Assembly (NCBI GenBank): GCA_900757385.1
Contig: CAAENO010000226.1
Span: 1-17,229 of the forward strand
DNA from: an uncultured Collinsella sp.
GTDB lineage: Bacteria > Actinomycetota > Coriobacteriia > Coriobacteriales > Coriobacteriaceae
Direction: 5' to 3'
DNA length: 17,229 bases
Both the position numbers and the translations under genes were made by a program. Shown here piece after piece: positions 7,227 through 15,650 of this stretch (position 1 is the first letter of the stretch; each line of letters begins with the position of its first letter). The notes under the pieces were generated by a model. That model ran no database searches. It was given only the letters and a program-made list of their open reading frames with translations, and was not told the origin of the DNA.

Positions 7227-7287
7227 GCGCCGGGCGGGTCCCGGCGCATCTCCCACGCTCGTTCAGTCTCTAGGCACCCAAGGTGCC
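7227..7287 (+). other. Two hairpins in the nusA-infB gap
   Basis: GCGCCGGG (7227-7234) pairs perfectly with CCCGGCGC (7240-7247), loop CGGGT. GGCACC (7273-7278) pairs with GGTGCC (7282-7287), loop CAA. Neither is followed by a T-run, so simple termination is unlikely. The second ends about 10 nt before the infB ribosome-binding region (AGGTGA near 7297), where it could affect initiation or mark an RNA processing site. Confidence 0.5.
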
Positions 7288-7308
7288 AGAAAGGGTAGGT
7301 GAAGTCAT

Positions 7309-10023
7309 ATGGCAAAAGTCCGTGTGTCCACCCTGGCCAAAGAGTTCGGCATGACCTCCAAGGAATTGATGGGTCATCTCGCCGAAATGAAGATTCCCGC
7401 TAAGTCCGCTTCCTCCGCCCTGGAGGACGCGTACGTCGCCATGGTCCGCAAGCAGCTCGCCTCGGTGATCGAGGCCCGCGCCCAGGAAGTCGAGGCCGCC
7501 AAGCAGGCCGAGGAGGAGGCAGCCGCCGCCGAGGAGGCAGCACGCGCTGCCGAGGCCGAGCGCGAGCGCATCGCCGCCGAGAAGGCACGCGAGGAGGAGC
7601 GCCGCCAGTTCGCCGCCGCCCAGGCTGCCGAGGAGGCTGCCCGCGCCGAGGCTGAGGCCAAGAAGAAGGCCGAGCAGGAGCGCCTTGCTCGCGAGAAGGA
7701 GGAGGCTGCCCGCGAGGCCCAGCGCCGCGCCGTTCCCGCTTCCGACTCCGGTTCGCGCTTCCGTTCGCTGCTCGACCAGATCGCCGCACAGGAGACCGTG
7801 CTCAAGGAGAAGAAGGACGCCGAGGAGAAGGCCAAGGCCGAGCGCGCTTCCGAGCGCGGCAACCGTCGTGGCGGTAACAACGACCGTCGCGGTGGCCGTC
7901 GTGGCGAGCGCAACGCTTCCGAGAACAACTCCGAGCGTAATGTCTCCGAGAGCCGTCCGCACAGCCATCGCACCAACGCCAGCAACAACGTCGCTGCCGG
8001 CATGGATTTCCCCAACCCCGACAAGCAGGGCAAGGGCAAGAAGCGCAAGGGCTCTCACAGCAACGAAGAGGACCACTACAGCCGCATGGCGCGCGAGGCC
8101 GAGGAGTATAGCCGCGAGAAGGTGCTCGAGGAGGCCCGCGCCGCCGTCGAGGAGGCCTCTCGCGAGTCCACCGGTCGCCGTAAGAAGCGCAAGGAGAAGC
8201 GCGAGCGCGAGGCTGCTAAGGCTCAGGAGGAGCGCAAGATTGAGGAGGCGCTGGCCCAGGGCGTGAACCCCGAGGAGCTCGACGCCATCAAGGTCTCCCA
8301 GGGCGTTACCGTCCAGGAGCTCGCCGAGGCACTCGACGTTCCGGCCAACGACATCATCAAGCGCCTGTTCCTGCTGGGCACGCCGCTCACGATGACGCAG
8401 TCCATGTCCGACGACCTCGTCGAGCTCGTTGCCGACGACTTGGGCCGTCAGATCAAGATCATCACCCCCGAGGAGGAGAACACCTTCTCGTTCTACGACG
8501 ATCCCGCCGACCTTAAGCCCCGCGCTCCGGTCGTCACCGTCATGGGCCACGTCGACCACGGTAAGACGTCGCTGCTCGACGCCATTCGCCACACCGGTGT
8601 CGCTGCCGGCGAGGCGGGCGGCATTACCCAGGCCATCGGCGCTTCGCAGGTTATGATCAACGACCGCAAGATCACCTTCATCGATACCCCGGGCCACGCC
8701 ACCTTTACGGCTATGCGTGCCCGTGGTGCCAAGGTGACCGACATCGTCATTCTGATCGTGGCTGCCGACGACGGCGTCATGCCCCAGACCATCGAGTCGA
8801 TCAACCATGCCAAGGCCGCCGGCGTACCCATTGTCGTCGCCGTCAACAAGATCGATAAGCCCGGCGCCAACCCCGACCGCGTGCGCCAGGAGCTCACCGA
8901 GTACGGCATCATCCCCGAGGAGTGGGGCGGACAGAACATGTTCGTCAACATCTCGGCCAAGCAGAAGATCGGTATTGACGACCTGCTCGAGACCGTGCTG
9001 CTCCAGGCCGACGTGCTCGAGCTCAAGGCCAACCCCGACACCTTTGCCTCCGGTAACGTCCTCGAAGCTAAGCTCGACAAAGGCCGCGGTTCGGTTGCCA
9101 CGGTGCTCGTGACCCGCGGTACCCTGCACGTGGGCGATACGCTGGTCGCCGGCCTCACCTATGGCCGCGTCCGCGCCATGCTCGATCCCAAGGGCAACGC
9201 CGTCACCGAGGCCGGTCCTTCCGACGCCGTCGAGATCCTGGGCTTGCAGTCCGTGCCCAACGCCGGCGACGAGTTCCGCGTGTTCGAGGACGAGCGCGAG
9301 GCTCGCGCCCTGGCCGATGAGCGCTCGCTCAAGGCCCGTATCGAGGAGCAGAGCCGCGTGAAGCACGTCACGCTCGAGAACCTCTTCGAGACCATCGCCG
9401 ACGCCGAGGTCAAGGAGCTCAACCTGATCATCAAGGCCGACGTCCAGGGTTCCATCGAGGCCCTTCAGGACTCGCTCGACAAGATGGATCAGTCCGAGGT
9501 CCGCATCAACACGATCCACTCCGCCGTCGGTGCCATCAACGAGACCGACGTCGTCCTGGCCGACGCCTCCAACGCCATCATCATCGGCTTTGGCGTGCGT
9601 CCCGACGGCAAGGCCCGCTCCGCCGCCGAGCGCGAGGGCGTCGAGATCCGTTGCTACGACGTTATCTACAAGTGCCTCGAGGAGCTCGACGCTGCCCGTA
9701 TCGGCATGCTCAAGCCCACCGAGGTCGAGGTCTCCACGGGTACCGCGACCGTCCTGGACACCTTCAAGGTGCCCAAAGTCGGTATCGCAGCCGGTGTCCG
9801 CGTCGAAGAGGGCGAGATCGCCGCGACCGATTCCGTGCGCCTGGTGCGCGACGGCATCGTGGTCTTCAACGGCAAGATCGCCTCGATGCGCCACTACAAG
9901 GACGAGGCCAAGAGCCTCAAGAGCGGTTCCGAGGGCGGCATTGGCCTGGAGAACTTCCAGGACATCAAGCCCGGCGACCAGATCGAGGGTTACCGCATCG
10001 ACCAGGTTGCCCGCACCGAGTAG
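7309..10023 (+). CDS. infB: Translation initiation factor IF-2
   Basis: IF-2 is the GTPase that brings formyl-methionyl-tRNA to the ribosome and promotes subunit joining. The 904-residue product has a first IF2_N module (about 1-53), a long Ala/Glu/Lys/Arg-rich stretch predicted to be helical (about 55-165), an Arg/Gly-rich patch (186-201), another charged stretch, and a second IF2_N module (about 328-385). The G domain follows with G1 GHVDHGKT (413-420), G3 DTPGHA (459-464) and G4 NKID (513-516), then the beta-barrel and C-terminal tRNA-binding domains. The ATG at 7309 follows AGGTGA by about 7 nt, and MAKVRVSTLAKEFG is a normal IF2_N beginning. It lies 91 nt after nusA and 11 nt before rbfA. 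The low-complexity region inflates several antisense reading frames, which are not genes. Confidence 0.98.
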   Translation: MAKVRVSTLAKEFGMTSKELMGHLAEMKIPAKSASSALEDAYVAMVRKQLASVIEARAQEVEAAKQAEEEAAAAEEAARAAEAERERIAAEKAREEERRQFAAAQAAEEAARAEAEAKKKAEQERLAREKEEAAREAQRRAVPASDSGSRFRSLLDQIAAQETVLKEKKDAEEKAKAERASERGNRRGGNNDRRGGRRGERNASENNSERNVSESRPHSHRTNASNNVAAGMDFPNPDKQGKGKKRKGSHSNEEDHYSRMAREAEEYSREKVLEEARAAVEEASRESTGRRKKRKEKREREAAKAQEERKIEEALAQGVNPEELDAIKVSQGVTVQELAEALDVPANDIIKRLFLLGTPLTMTQSMSDDLVELVADDLGRQIKIITPEEENTFSFYDDPADLKPRAPVVTVMGHVDHGKTSLLDAIRHTGVAAGEAGGITQAIGASQVMINDRKITFIDTPGHATFTAMRARGAKVTDIVILIVAADDGVMPQTIESINHAKAAGVPIVVAVNKIDKPGANPDRVRQELTEYGIIPEEWGGQNMFVNISAKQKIGIDDLLETVLLQADVLELKANPDTFASGNVLEAKLDKGRGSVATVLVTRGTLHVGDTLVAGLTYGRVRAMLDPKGNAVTEAGPSDAVEILGLQSVPNAGDEFRVFEDEREARALADERSLKARIEEQSRVKHVTLENLFETIADAEVKELNLIIKADVQGSIEALQDSLDKMDQSEVRINTIHSAVGAINETDVVLADASNAIIIGFGVRPDGKARSAAEREGVEIRCYDVIYKCLEELDAARIGMLKPTEVEVSTGTATVLDTFKVPKVGIAAGVRVEEGEIAATDSVRLVRDGIVVFNGKIASMRHYKDEAKSLKSGSEGGIGLENFQDIKPGDQIEGYRIDQVARTE

Positions 10024-10034
10024 GGGGTAGCGCT

Positions 10035-10445
10035 ATGAAGCAAACGCAGGCAACCCGCCGTCTGGGCGAGCAGCTTCGCGAGAAGCTCGGTTATATCCTG
10101 CTCTTTGAGGTTTCCGATCCGCGTCTCGACCTGGTCACCCTGACCGCGGTCGAGGTCGCGGTGGACCGTTCGTTCGCGCGCGTGTACGTGTCGTGCGATG
10201 CGAGCCGCTACGATGAGGTCATGGAGGCGCTTGCCAGCGCCAAGGGCCGTATTCGCAGCCTGTTGGCTCGCTCGCTCGATTGGCGTGTCACGCCCGAGCT
10301 CGATTTTCGCATCGATCGCTCGACCGATGAGGCCGAGCGCATCACGCGTGCGCTGGAAAACGTTCCGGCCACGCTTGCGATCGAAAAGGACGAGGACGGC
10401 TATCCAATTGCGGATGCCGCCCAGGAGGCAGCTTTAGATGACTAA
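10035..10445 (+). CDS. rbfA: Ribosome-binding factor A
   Basis: RbfA is a single-KH-domain protein that binds the 30S subunit during 16S rRNA 5'-end maturation. The 136-residue product has the family signature around residues 25-53: a FEVSDPRLDLVTLTAVEV segment, then SFARVYVS. The reading frame is open far upstream inside infB, so the start was set by the ATG at 10035 behind AGGGGGT with a 6-nt gap. This is 11 nt after the infB stop and gives the expected N-terminus (TRRLGEQLREKLGYIL). Its last 8 bases overlap the next gene, which suggests translational coupling. The infB-rbfA pairing is conserved widely and fits a shared role in building and loading the small subunit. Confidence 0.95.
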   Translation: MKQTQATRRLGEQLREKLGYILLFEVSDPRLDLVTLTAVEVAVDRSFARVYVSCDASRYDEVMEALASAKGRIRSLLARSLDWRVTPELDFRIDRSTDEAERITRALENVPATLAIEKDEDGYPIADAAQEAALDD

Positions 10446-11481
10446 TTCCGCCGACCTCGCCTCGTGCGAGTCTGCAGATATTCAACGACGCATCCTCGAG
10501 CTTATCGAGGATGCGTCCTCCATTGCGATCTCGGGTCACACCTCTCCCGACGGTGACGCCCTAGGCTCCGTGTTGGGCCTGGGCCTTTCGCTTATGAAGG
10601 TGTTTCCCAACAAGGACATCGCCCTGCTGCTGGCAGACGACGATCCTGTTCCGCGCATCTACCGTTTTATGGAGGGTGCCGACCTGCTGGTGCCGGCATC
10701 TGCGTACACCGGCAATCCGGACCTGTTCATCTCGGTGGACGTACCGGTCGTCGAGCGCTTGAATAATTCGGCCGACGTGCTCCGTCGCTCCAAACATGTG
10801 GTGTGTTTTGACCATCACCCCGCGCGCGAGGAGTTTGCCGAGGCGAGCCTGAGGTGTGTCGAGGCCGCGGCCTGCGCCGTGATCATCGACCGCTTTTTGG
10901 CTGATTGCGGTATCACCGCAAGCGATGGCATCGCCACCTGCCTGCTGTGCGGCCTGGTCACCGACACCGGTCGCTTTCAGTATCAGAACGCCGATGCCGC
11001 TGCCTTTCATGCGGCCTCGCGTCTGGTGGCGCACGGTGCCGATCCGGCTCGCGTCGCGCTCGAGGTCTACCAGAGCATGCGCGTCGAGTTCCTACACCTC
11101 AAGTCCATCGTCATGGGTCGCATCAAGACGGTCGCGCACGGGCGCGTGGCGTATAGCTACGCCTACGAGAGCGACCTTAAGGCCTGCGGCGTCACCTCGG
11201 ATGAGTGCGACGGCCTGGTCGATGTGGTGCGCTCGGTGATGGGCGTCGAGGTCTGCCTGTTCCTTAAGGGCGTTGAGGGCGATACCAAGGTGCGTGGCAA
11301 CCTGCGCTCCAAGGGCGATCTTGATGTGTCCGAGATTGCGGCCAACTTTGGCGGAGGTGGGCATCACGCTGCCGCCGGCTTTACCAACGCCGGAACGATT
11401 TCCGAGACGCTCACCGCGGCACTTCCCATGCTGGCCGAGCTGGTAGGGGAGGATCCCGCTTCGGTGACCGTCGAGCTCTAA
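10438..11481 (+). CDS. nrnA: DHH-family phosphoesterase, NrnA-like (oligoribonuclease / pAp phosphatase)
   Basis: NrnA-type enzymes degrade 2-5 nt RNA fragments and dephosphorylate 3'-phosphoadenosine 5'-phosphate, replacing Orn in many Gram-positives. The 347-residue product has the DHH metal site: DGDALGS (38-44), Asp101 in SVDVP, DHH at 125-127 and Asp176 in VTDTGRF. The DHHA1 substrate-binding domain carries GGGGHH (305-310). Length fits the family. The ATG at 10438 lies within the end of rbfA (8-nt overlap). Its first 80 bases contain a perfect 13-bp inverted repeat (10487-10517). The position between rbfA and truB is common in Gram-positive bacteria. Substrate choice among DHH/DHHA1 enzymes cannot be read from sequence alone, so NrnA is the best family assignment rather than a proven activity. 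Confidence 0.9.
   Translation: MTNSADLASCESADIQRRILELIEDASSIAISGHTSPDGDALGSVLGLGLSLMKVFPNKDIALLLADDDPVPRIYRFMEGADLLVPASAYTGNPDLFISVDVPVVERLNNSADVLRRSKHVVCFDHHPAREEFAEASLRCVEAAACAVIIDRFLADCGITASDGIATCLLCGLVTDTGRFQYQNADAAAFHAASRLVAHGADPARVALEVYQSMRVEFLHLKSIVMGRIKTVAHGRVAYSYAYESDLKACGVTSDECDGLVDVVRSVMGVEVCLFLKGVEGDTKVRGNLRSKGDLDVSEIAANFGGGGHHAAAGFTNAGTISETLTAALPMLAELVGEDPASVTVEL
10487..10517. repeat. Perfect 13-bp inverted repeat inside the start of nrnA
   Basis: GACGCATCCTCGA (10487-10499) is the exact reverse complement of 10505-10517, with the 5-base spacer GCTTA. It lies about 50 nt after the nrnA start codon and just after the rbfA stop. It encodes an ordinary helical segment (about residues 17-27). 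The tail after it is not T-rich, so it is not an intrinsic terminator. Confidence 0.9.
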
Positions 11482-11496
11482 CTTTTTGGATGGTAC

Positions 11497-12429
11497 ATGG
11501 CTCGTCGTACACCTTCTCAACTCAATATGCTGCTCGCCGTCGATAAGCCGGTGGGCTGCACGTCCCACGACGTGGTTTCGCAATGCCGACGCGCCCTTCA
11601 CGAGCGGCGCGTCGGTCATGCCGGCACGCTCGACCCCATGGCATCGGGTGTCATGGTGGTGGGCGTGGGCCAGGCAACGCGTCTGCTGGGCATGCTTACA
11701 CTCGATACTAAAAGTTACGTCGCCGATATCTCGTTTGGCGCCGAGACCAATACCGATGATGCGGAAGGCGAGGCCGTCCGCACGGTGCCCGTTGCACCCG
11801 AACTGCGCGATCCGGCCTATGCCTGTGAGCGCTTGGCCGCCATGCTGGGCCCGCAGATGCAGGTGCCGCCGGCGTTTTCGGCCATCTCGGTCAATGGCGT
11901 GCGCGCCTATAAGTCTGCGCGCGAAGGTAATGCCGTGTCATTGCCCCCGCGTCCGGTCGAGGTATATTCCGCCGACCTGATCGCCGTGAGCGGCGAGGGC
12001 GACGCTTGTATCTGGACCGTGGCGTTTTCGGTGAGCAAGGGCACCTATATCCGTGCGCTCGCCCGCGACCTGGGTCGCGCCAGCGATAGCGCGGCGCATA
12101 TTTCGGCGCTACGCCGTACGGCCTCCGGCGTTGTTTCCTTCGGTGCCTGCCACGCGGTCGAGGAGCTTTCTCCCGAATCCGCTGCCGACTTTGCCTTGGA
12201 TCCCATTGCGGCACTTGGCGCCACGCGCGTCGACTTGCCGGGCGATCTTGCCGACGATCTGCTGTGCGGACGTCGTATCCCCATTGAGCGCGCGCTTGCG
12301 GGCTTCGATACATCGAAGGCGCCGTTCGCGCTGGTGCTCGATGGCGGGCTCAAGGCGCTTGCCCGTATCGAGGGCAGTCGCTTTGTGATGGAGCATGTCT
12401 TTCCGCAGGCGATCGGCGGTGTTCGATGA
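11497..12429 (+). CDS. truB: tRNA pseudouridine(55) synthase TruB
   Basis: TruB converts U55 in the T-loop of tRNAs to pseudouridine. The 310-residue product has LLAVDKPVGCTSHDVV (12-27), the catalytic motif HAGTLDPMASG with Asp46, MQVPPAFSAISVNG (121-134) and KGTYIRALARDLG (181-193), all hallmarks of the family. A C-terminal domain (about 240-310) resembles the PUA-type extension but is not clear by eye. The start at 11497 has only a weak Shine-Dalgarno (GGATGG, 3 nt away). It gives the usual basic N-terminus, and no better start exists before the first motif. It lies 15 nt after nrnA, and its stop overlaps the ribF start as ATGA, so translation of ribF is probably coupled. The truB-ribF order is conserved in many bacteria. 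Confidence 0.96.
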   Translation: MARRTPSQLNMLLAVDKPVGCTSHDVVSQCRRALHERRVGHAGTLDPMASGVMVVGVGQATRLLGMLTLDTKSYVADISFGAETNTDDAEGEAVRTVPVAPELRDPAYACERLAAMLGPQMQVPPAFSAISVNGVRAYKSAREGNAVSLPPRPVEVYSADLIAVSGEGDACIWTVAFSVSKGTYIRALARDLGRASDSAAHISALRRTASGVVSFGACHAVEELSPESAADFALDPIAALGATRVDLPGDLADDLLCGRRIPIERALAGFDTSKAPFALVLDGGLKALARIEGSRFVMEHVFPQAIGGVR

Positions 12430-13433
12430 TGCTGCCCTCCCGCGAGCTCGCGCGTATTTTTTTCGCGGGCGAGTCGGACGAGGCCCGCATCGTCGCCGCC
12501 GATGCCTTTGATCATTGCGAGTGCTTGGGTGCCGCGTCGATTGCCATCGGCGTGTTCGATGGCGTGCATCGCGGACATCACGAGTTGATCGACGCGGTCG
12601 TTCGCGATGCGCATGAGCGCTGCTGCAAGGCGGTCGTGGTCACCTTCGATCCCGACCCGGACGTGGTGGTGAGCTCCTCTCCCGCTCAAAAATTGATGAC
12701 GACGGCCGACCGTCTGCATGCCCTGGCACTAACTGGGGTCGATGCGGTCGTGGCCGTTCCCTTTACGCCTGCGGTGGCGGCGCTCGACCACGTGGGTTTT
12801 CTTGAGTTGCTGTCGCGCGTGGTCGATATCCGCTCAATTCGCGTGGGTAGCGACTTTAGGTTGGGCCGCGGCGGTGCCTCGGGCGTTGCCGAGATGCAGG
12901 CATGGGGTACCGAGCGCGGCGTTGACGTCTATGGCCACGAGCTGCTGTGCGTCGATGGGCAGACAATCTGCGCCACCCGTATTCGCCAGGAGCTCCGCCA
13001 GGGTCATGTTGAACTTGCCGCGGAGCTGCTCGGCCGCCCGTACATGCTGCGCGGTATTGTTGCCGGCGGTCGCCACCAGGGGTCCGACATGGGTTTCCCC
13101 ACGGCAAACATTCAGGTGCCCGATGGTATTCAGGTGCCTGCCGACGGCGTCTACGAGGGTCTCGTGCTGGTCGACGATATCGTATGGCCGGCCGCCGTTA
13201 ACGTGGGCCTGCCGCCGACGTATGCCGATGATGCCGCATCGGCGCATCTCGAGGCCAACTTGATCGGGTATGCGGGCGACCTGTATGGACGCTCGGTTTC
13301 GCTGGCGTTTACGCGCTGGTTGCGCCCTTCGCGCGTGTTCGATTCGCTGGATGAGTTGATCGCGACCGTCGAGGGTAACATTGACGATGTCCGTCATCAT
13401 TTGGGTGAGCAGGGGGTGAGCATCCGTGATTAG
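12426..13433 (+). CDS. ribF: Bifunctional riboflavin kinase / FAD synthetase
   Basis: RibF phosphorylates riboflavin to FMN and adenylylates FMN to FAD. The 335-residue product has an N-terminal nucleotidyltransferase domain with GVFDGVHRGH (42-51) and VTFDPDPD (72-79). RVGSDFRLGRGGASG (139-153) and CATRIRQEL (182-190) close this module. The C-terminal kinase module starts with MGFPTAN (222-228) and contains the probable catalytic Glu276 in SAHLEANL. The usual GxRPT or GTNPT segment reads GLPPT (261-265) and the following Asp is replaced, so the kinase half is somewhat divergent, though the key Thr226, Asn228 and Glu276 are present. The start overlaps the truB stop (ATGA), and its end overlaps dnaG by 8 nt. 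No rpsO follows, unlike many truB-ribF loci. Confidence 0.95.
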   Translation: MMLPSRELARIFFAGESDEARIVAADAFDHCECLGAASIAIGVFDGVHRGHHELIDAVVRDAHERCCKAVVVTFDPDPDVVVSSSPAQKLMTTADRLHALALTGVDAVVAVPFTPAVAALDHVGFLELLSRVVDIRSIRVGSDFRLGRGGASGVAEMQAWGTERGVDVYGHELLCVDGQTICATRIRQELRQGHVELAAELLGRPYMLRGIVAGGRHQGSDMGFPTANIQVPDGIQVPADGVYEGLVLVDDIVWPAAVNVGLPPTYADDAASAHLEANLIGYAGDLYGRSVSLAFTRWLRPSRVFDSLDELIATVEGNIDDVRHHLGEQGVSIRD

Positions 13434-15540
13434 CGATGAGGAGAAAGACCAGGTACGCGCTGCGTCCGATCTTGTTGCCATCGTGCAGGAAACGGTTGAG
13501 CTCAAGCCCCGCGGCCATGAGTTTTGGGGATGCTGCCCCTTCCATGGCGAAAAGACCCCGTCGTTTCACATTATCCCCGCCACGCAGGTGTGGCACTGCT
13601 TTGGCTGTGGCGAGGGCGGCGACGTCTTCACCTACATCATGAAGCGCGAGAACCTGAGCTTTCCCGAGTCGATTCGCTACCTGGCCGACCGTGCCGGCAT
13701 TGAGCTGCACGATACCGGCGCTTATCGCGAGCGCGGCACCAAGCGCGCCCGCATCTACGACCTATGTGCGGAAACCGCCCAGTTCTACCACACCATGCTC
13801 ATGCGCGGTAAGGATAGCCGTCCGCGCGAGTACTTTGCCAGCCGCGGGATGGGTGGCGACGTCTGCCGCCGTTACTGCCTGGGCTTTGCGCCGGGTCGCA
13901 ACGCGCTGGTCTCGCATCTGTCGCAGGCGGGTTTTACCCCGCAGGAGATGATCGACGCCAACGTGGCCGTGAGCCGCGGGCGCGGGCAGCTTGCCGACCG
14001 TTTCTACGACCGCGTGATGTTTCCCATCTTTGACGAGCAGGGCCACAACATCGCCTTTGGCGGACGCATTATGGGCGACGGTCAGCCTAAGTACCTCAAC
14101 ACCGCCGAGACGAGCGTCTTCCATAAAAAGCGAAACCTCTACGGCTTTAACTGGGCCAAGGAGTTTATTGTTGCGCAGGATACCGCCATCGTGGTGGAGG
14201 GCTATACCGACTGCATCGCCTGCTGGGAGGCGGGAATCAAAAACGTCGTCGCCACACTGGGCACGGCGCTGACGGAGCACCACGTAAAGACGCTCACCCG
14301 TTTTGCCAAGCGTATCGTATATATGTTTGATGGCGACGCCGCCGGTCAAAAGGCCGCGCGCCGCGCGATTCAGTTTATCGAGCAGGATTCGATGGACCTG
14401 CGCTGCGTGGTGCTGCCCGACGGCAACGACCCTATGGAATTCATCACGGCACATGGTGGCGAGGCGCTGCAGGCGCGCATCGACGCGGCCGAGCCGCTCA
14501 TGGACTTTGTGTACCGCTCGCTGCAGGAAGCGAGCGACATCACCACGCCGGGCGGTCGTGCCAAGGCGCTCGAGGATGCGCTGACGCTTATCTATCCGCT
14601 GCGCGATAGCTACATGATCGATACGTACTTTATCCAGATCGCCGATCTGCTGGGTTTGGATTTGGAGACGGTGCGCTCGAGCTCGGGCCGTGTGTTTCGC
14701 GATGTTGCCAAGCGCGAGGACGCCGAGCGCCGTCGCGAGCAGAACTACGAGCGCCAGCGCGCACAGGCCGAGCGCTCCGGTGGTGCGGGCGGTCGGGCGT
14801 CCGGTTCGCAGGGGGCGTCTCGCGGCACCTGGGCGTCGGGGGCGACGCCGCCGGTGTCCGCGCCGGTCGAGGAAGAGCCGTACGACTATGTACCGCTCGA
14901 GGCCTACGGGGCTGCGCCGGTCGAAGTCGCCGACGGCATGCCGCCGATCGATGTGCCGGTCGGGATGGATGCTGCGGCGCCGATCGCTGGTGTTTCGGGT
15001 GCGCCCGCGGCTCCGACAATGCCGATCGTGCTGACCGACCTGGAGCGGAAGTCTTTGGCGGGGGAGCGCGAACTGCTGACGATGCTCACGAGCTACCCCG
15101 ACCTGTTCCGCACGTATGCCGACCGCATCTGCTCGATCGAGTGGGTGGACCCGCGCCACGAGTCCATCGCGTGGGCCGTGCTCGCAACGCCGCCGGGCAC
15201 CGATCCCGCAGCGTGCATGGATGCGGCGCGCGCGGTTTGTCCCGAGGCGGCCTCCCTTGTCAGTGCCGGACGTATTTCGTCGACGAGCAAGCATCCCACC
15301 GAGACGAACATCGTGTTTATGCTCGACACCCTCGAGCTCTACACCATCAAGCGCCGTATGCGCGCCGCGCAGGCCAAGCTGCGTCAGGACCGCTCGCTCG
15401 ACGATGAGGCGCGCCGCGTGCTGACGATGCAGGCGATGCAAGATTCGCAGCGCCAGCGCGAGCTCCAAAAGTCGATCGGTGGCGTGGCCGACCCGTTCCG
15501 TTTGATCGGTTTGGAGACCGCGGGTGCCGACCAGGCCTAG
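13426..15540 (+). CDS. dnaG: DNA primase DnaG
   Basis: DnaG makes RNA primers at the replication fork. The 704-residue product has the N-terminal CHC2 zinc site (C37, H40, C58, C61), the RNA-polymerase core, and the TOPRIM motifs VEGYTD (257-262) and FDGDAAG (301-307) that carry the metal-binding acids. After about residue 425 a low-complexity linker of roughly 110 residues, rich in Arg/Gln and then Gly/Ala/Pro, leads to the C-terminal helicase-binding domain (about 538-690). The linker makes it longer than the E. coli protein (581). It starts with GTG at 13426 behind AGGGGGTGA, inside the end of ribF with an 8-nt overlap. That overlap implies coupling of the primase to the ribF transcript. 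The gene is followed after 110 bases by rpoD, the dnaG-rpoD order of the macromolecular-synthesis operon, here without rpsU. Confidence 0.97.
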   Translation: MISDEEKDQVRAASDLVAIVQETVELKPRGHEFWGCCPFHGEKTPSFHIIPATQVWHCFGCGEGGDVFTYIMKRENLSFPESIRYLADRAGIELHDTGAYRERGTKRARIYDLCAETAQFYHTMLMRGKDSRPREYFASRGMGGDVCRRYCLGFAPGRNALVSHLSQAGFTPQEMIDANVAVSRGRGQLADRFYDRVMFPIFDEQGHNIAFGGRIMGDGQPKYLNTAETSVFHKKRNLYGFNWAKEFIVAQDTAIVVEGYTDCIACWEAGIKNVVATLGTALTEHHVKTLTRFAKRIVYMFDGDAAGQKAARRAIQFIEQDSMDLRCVVLPDGNDPMEFITAHGGEALQARIDAAEPLMDFVYRSLQEASDITTPGGRAKALEDALTLIYPLRDSYMIDTYFIQIADLLGLDLETVRSSSGRVFRDVAKREDAERRREQNYERQRAQAERSGGAGGRASGSQGASRGTWASGATPPVSAPVEEEPYDYVPLEAYGAAPVEVADGMPPIDVPVGMDAAAPIAGVSGAPAAPTMPIVLTDLERKSLAGERELLTMLTSYPDLFRTYADRICSIEWVDPRHESIAWAVLATPPGTDPAACMDAARAVCPEAASLVSAGRISSTSKHPTETNIVFMLDTLELYTIKRRMRAAQAKLRQDRSLDDEARRVLTMQAMQDSQRQRELQKSIGGVADPFRLIGLETAGADQA

Positions 15541-15609
15541 ATGTTGTGGTCAACCAGCGTATTCTCGCCTATATCCAGTCTGAATTTTGGGTATAGACGT
15601 CAATGTGTG

Positions 15610-15618
15610 TGCTAAAGT
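15610..15618 (+). promoter_or_regulatory. Probable rpoD promoter (extended -10)
   Basis: TGC followed by TAAAGT (15613-15618) is an extended -10 element 33 bp before the rpoD GTG. The nearest -35-like box, TTGGGT (about 15587-15592), is 20 bp away, too far for an ideal promoter, so the extended element would carry most of the recognition. A small perfect repeat, AGTCC-TGT-GGACT (15623-15635), covers the expected start point. No terminator separates dnaG from this promoter, so rpoD may also receive readthrough transcription. Confidence 0.5.
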
Positions 15619-15650
15619 AATGAGTCCTGTGGACTACGAAGGGAGAATCT

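Noticed and set aside
5943..7256. 437-codon open frame on the minus strand across nusA
   Set aside because: Same cause: nusA is clearly the real gene here, and the antisense product has no recognisable features.
7500..8250. Repetitive GAG/GCC codon stretch as a DNA repeat array
   Set aside because: It is in-frame coding for the charged Ala/Glu/Lys/Arg-rich region of IF-2. The units are irregular and have no spacers, so it is neither a CRISPR array nor a tandem-repeat element.
7270..9894. 874-codon open frame on the minus strand across infB
   Set aside because: It is an antisense shadow of infB caused by codon bias. The Leu/Gly/Ala-rich product has no domain pattern and no ribosome-binding site.
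9651..10034. Upstream extension of the rbfA frame into infB
   Set aside because: The extra residues are Arg-rich out-of-frame infB sequence. The ATG at 10035 has a good ribosome-binding site and gives the normal RbfA length.
11486..11980. TTG-initiated open frame overlapping the start of truB
   Set aside because: It is out of frame with truB, and its product shows no family features, while truB motifs run through the same bases.
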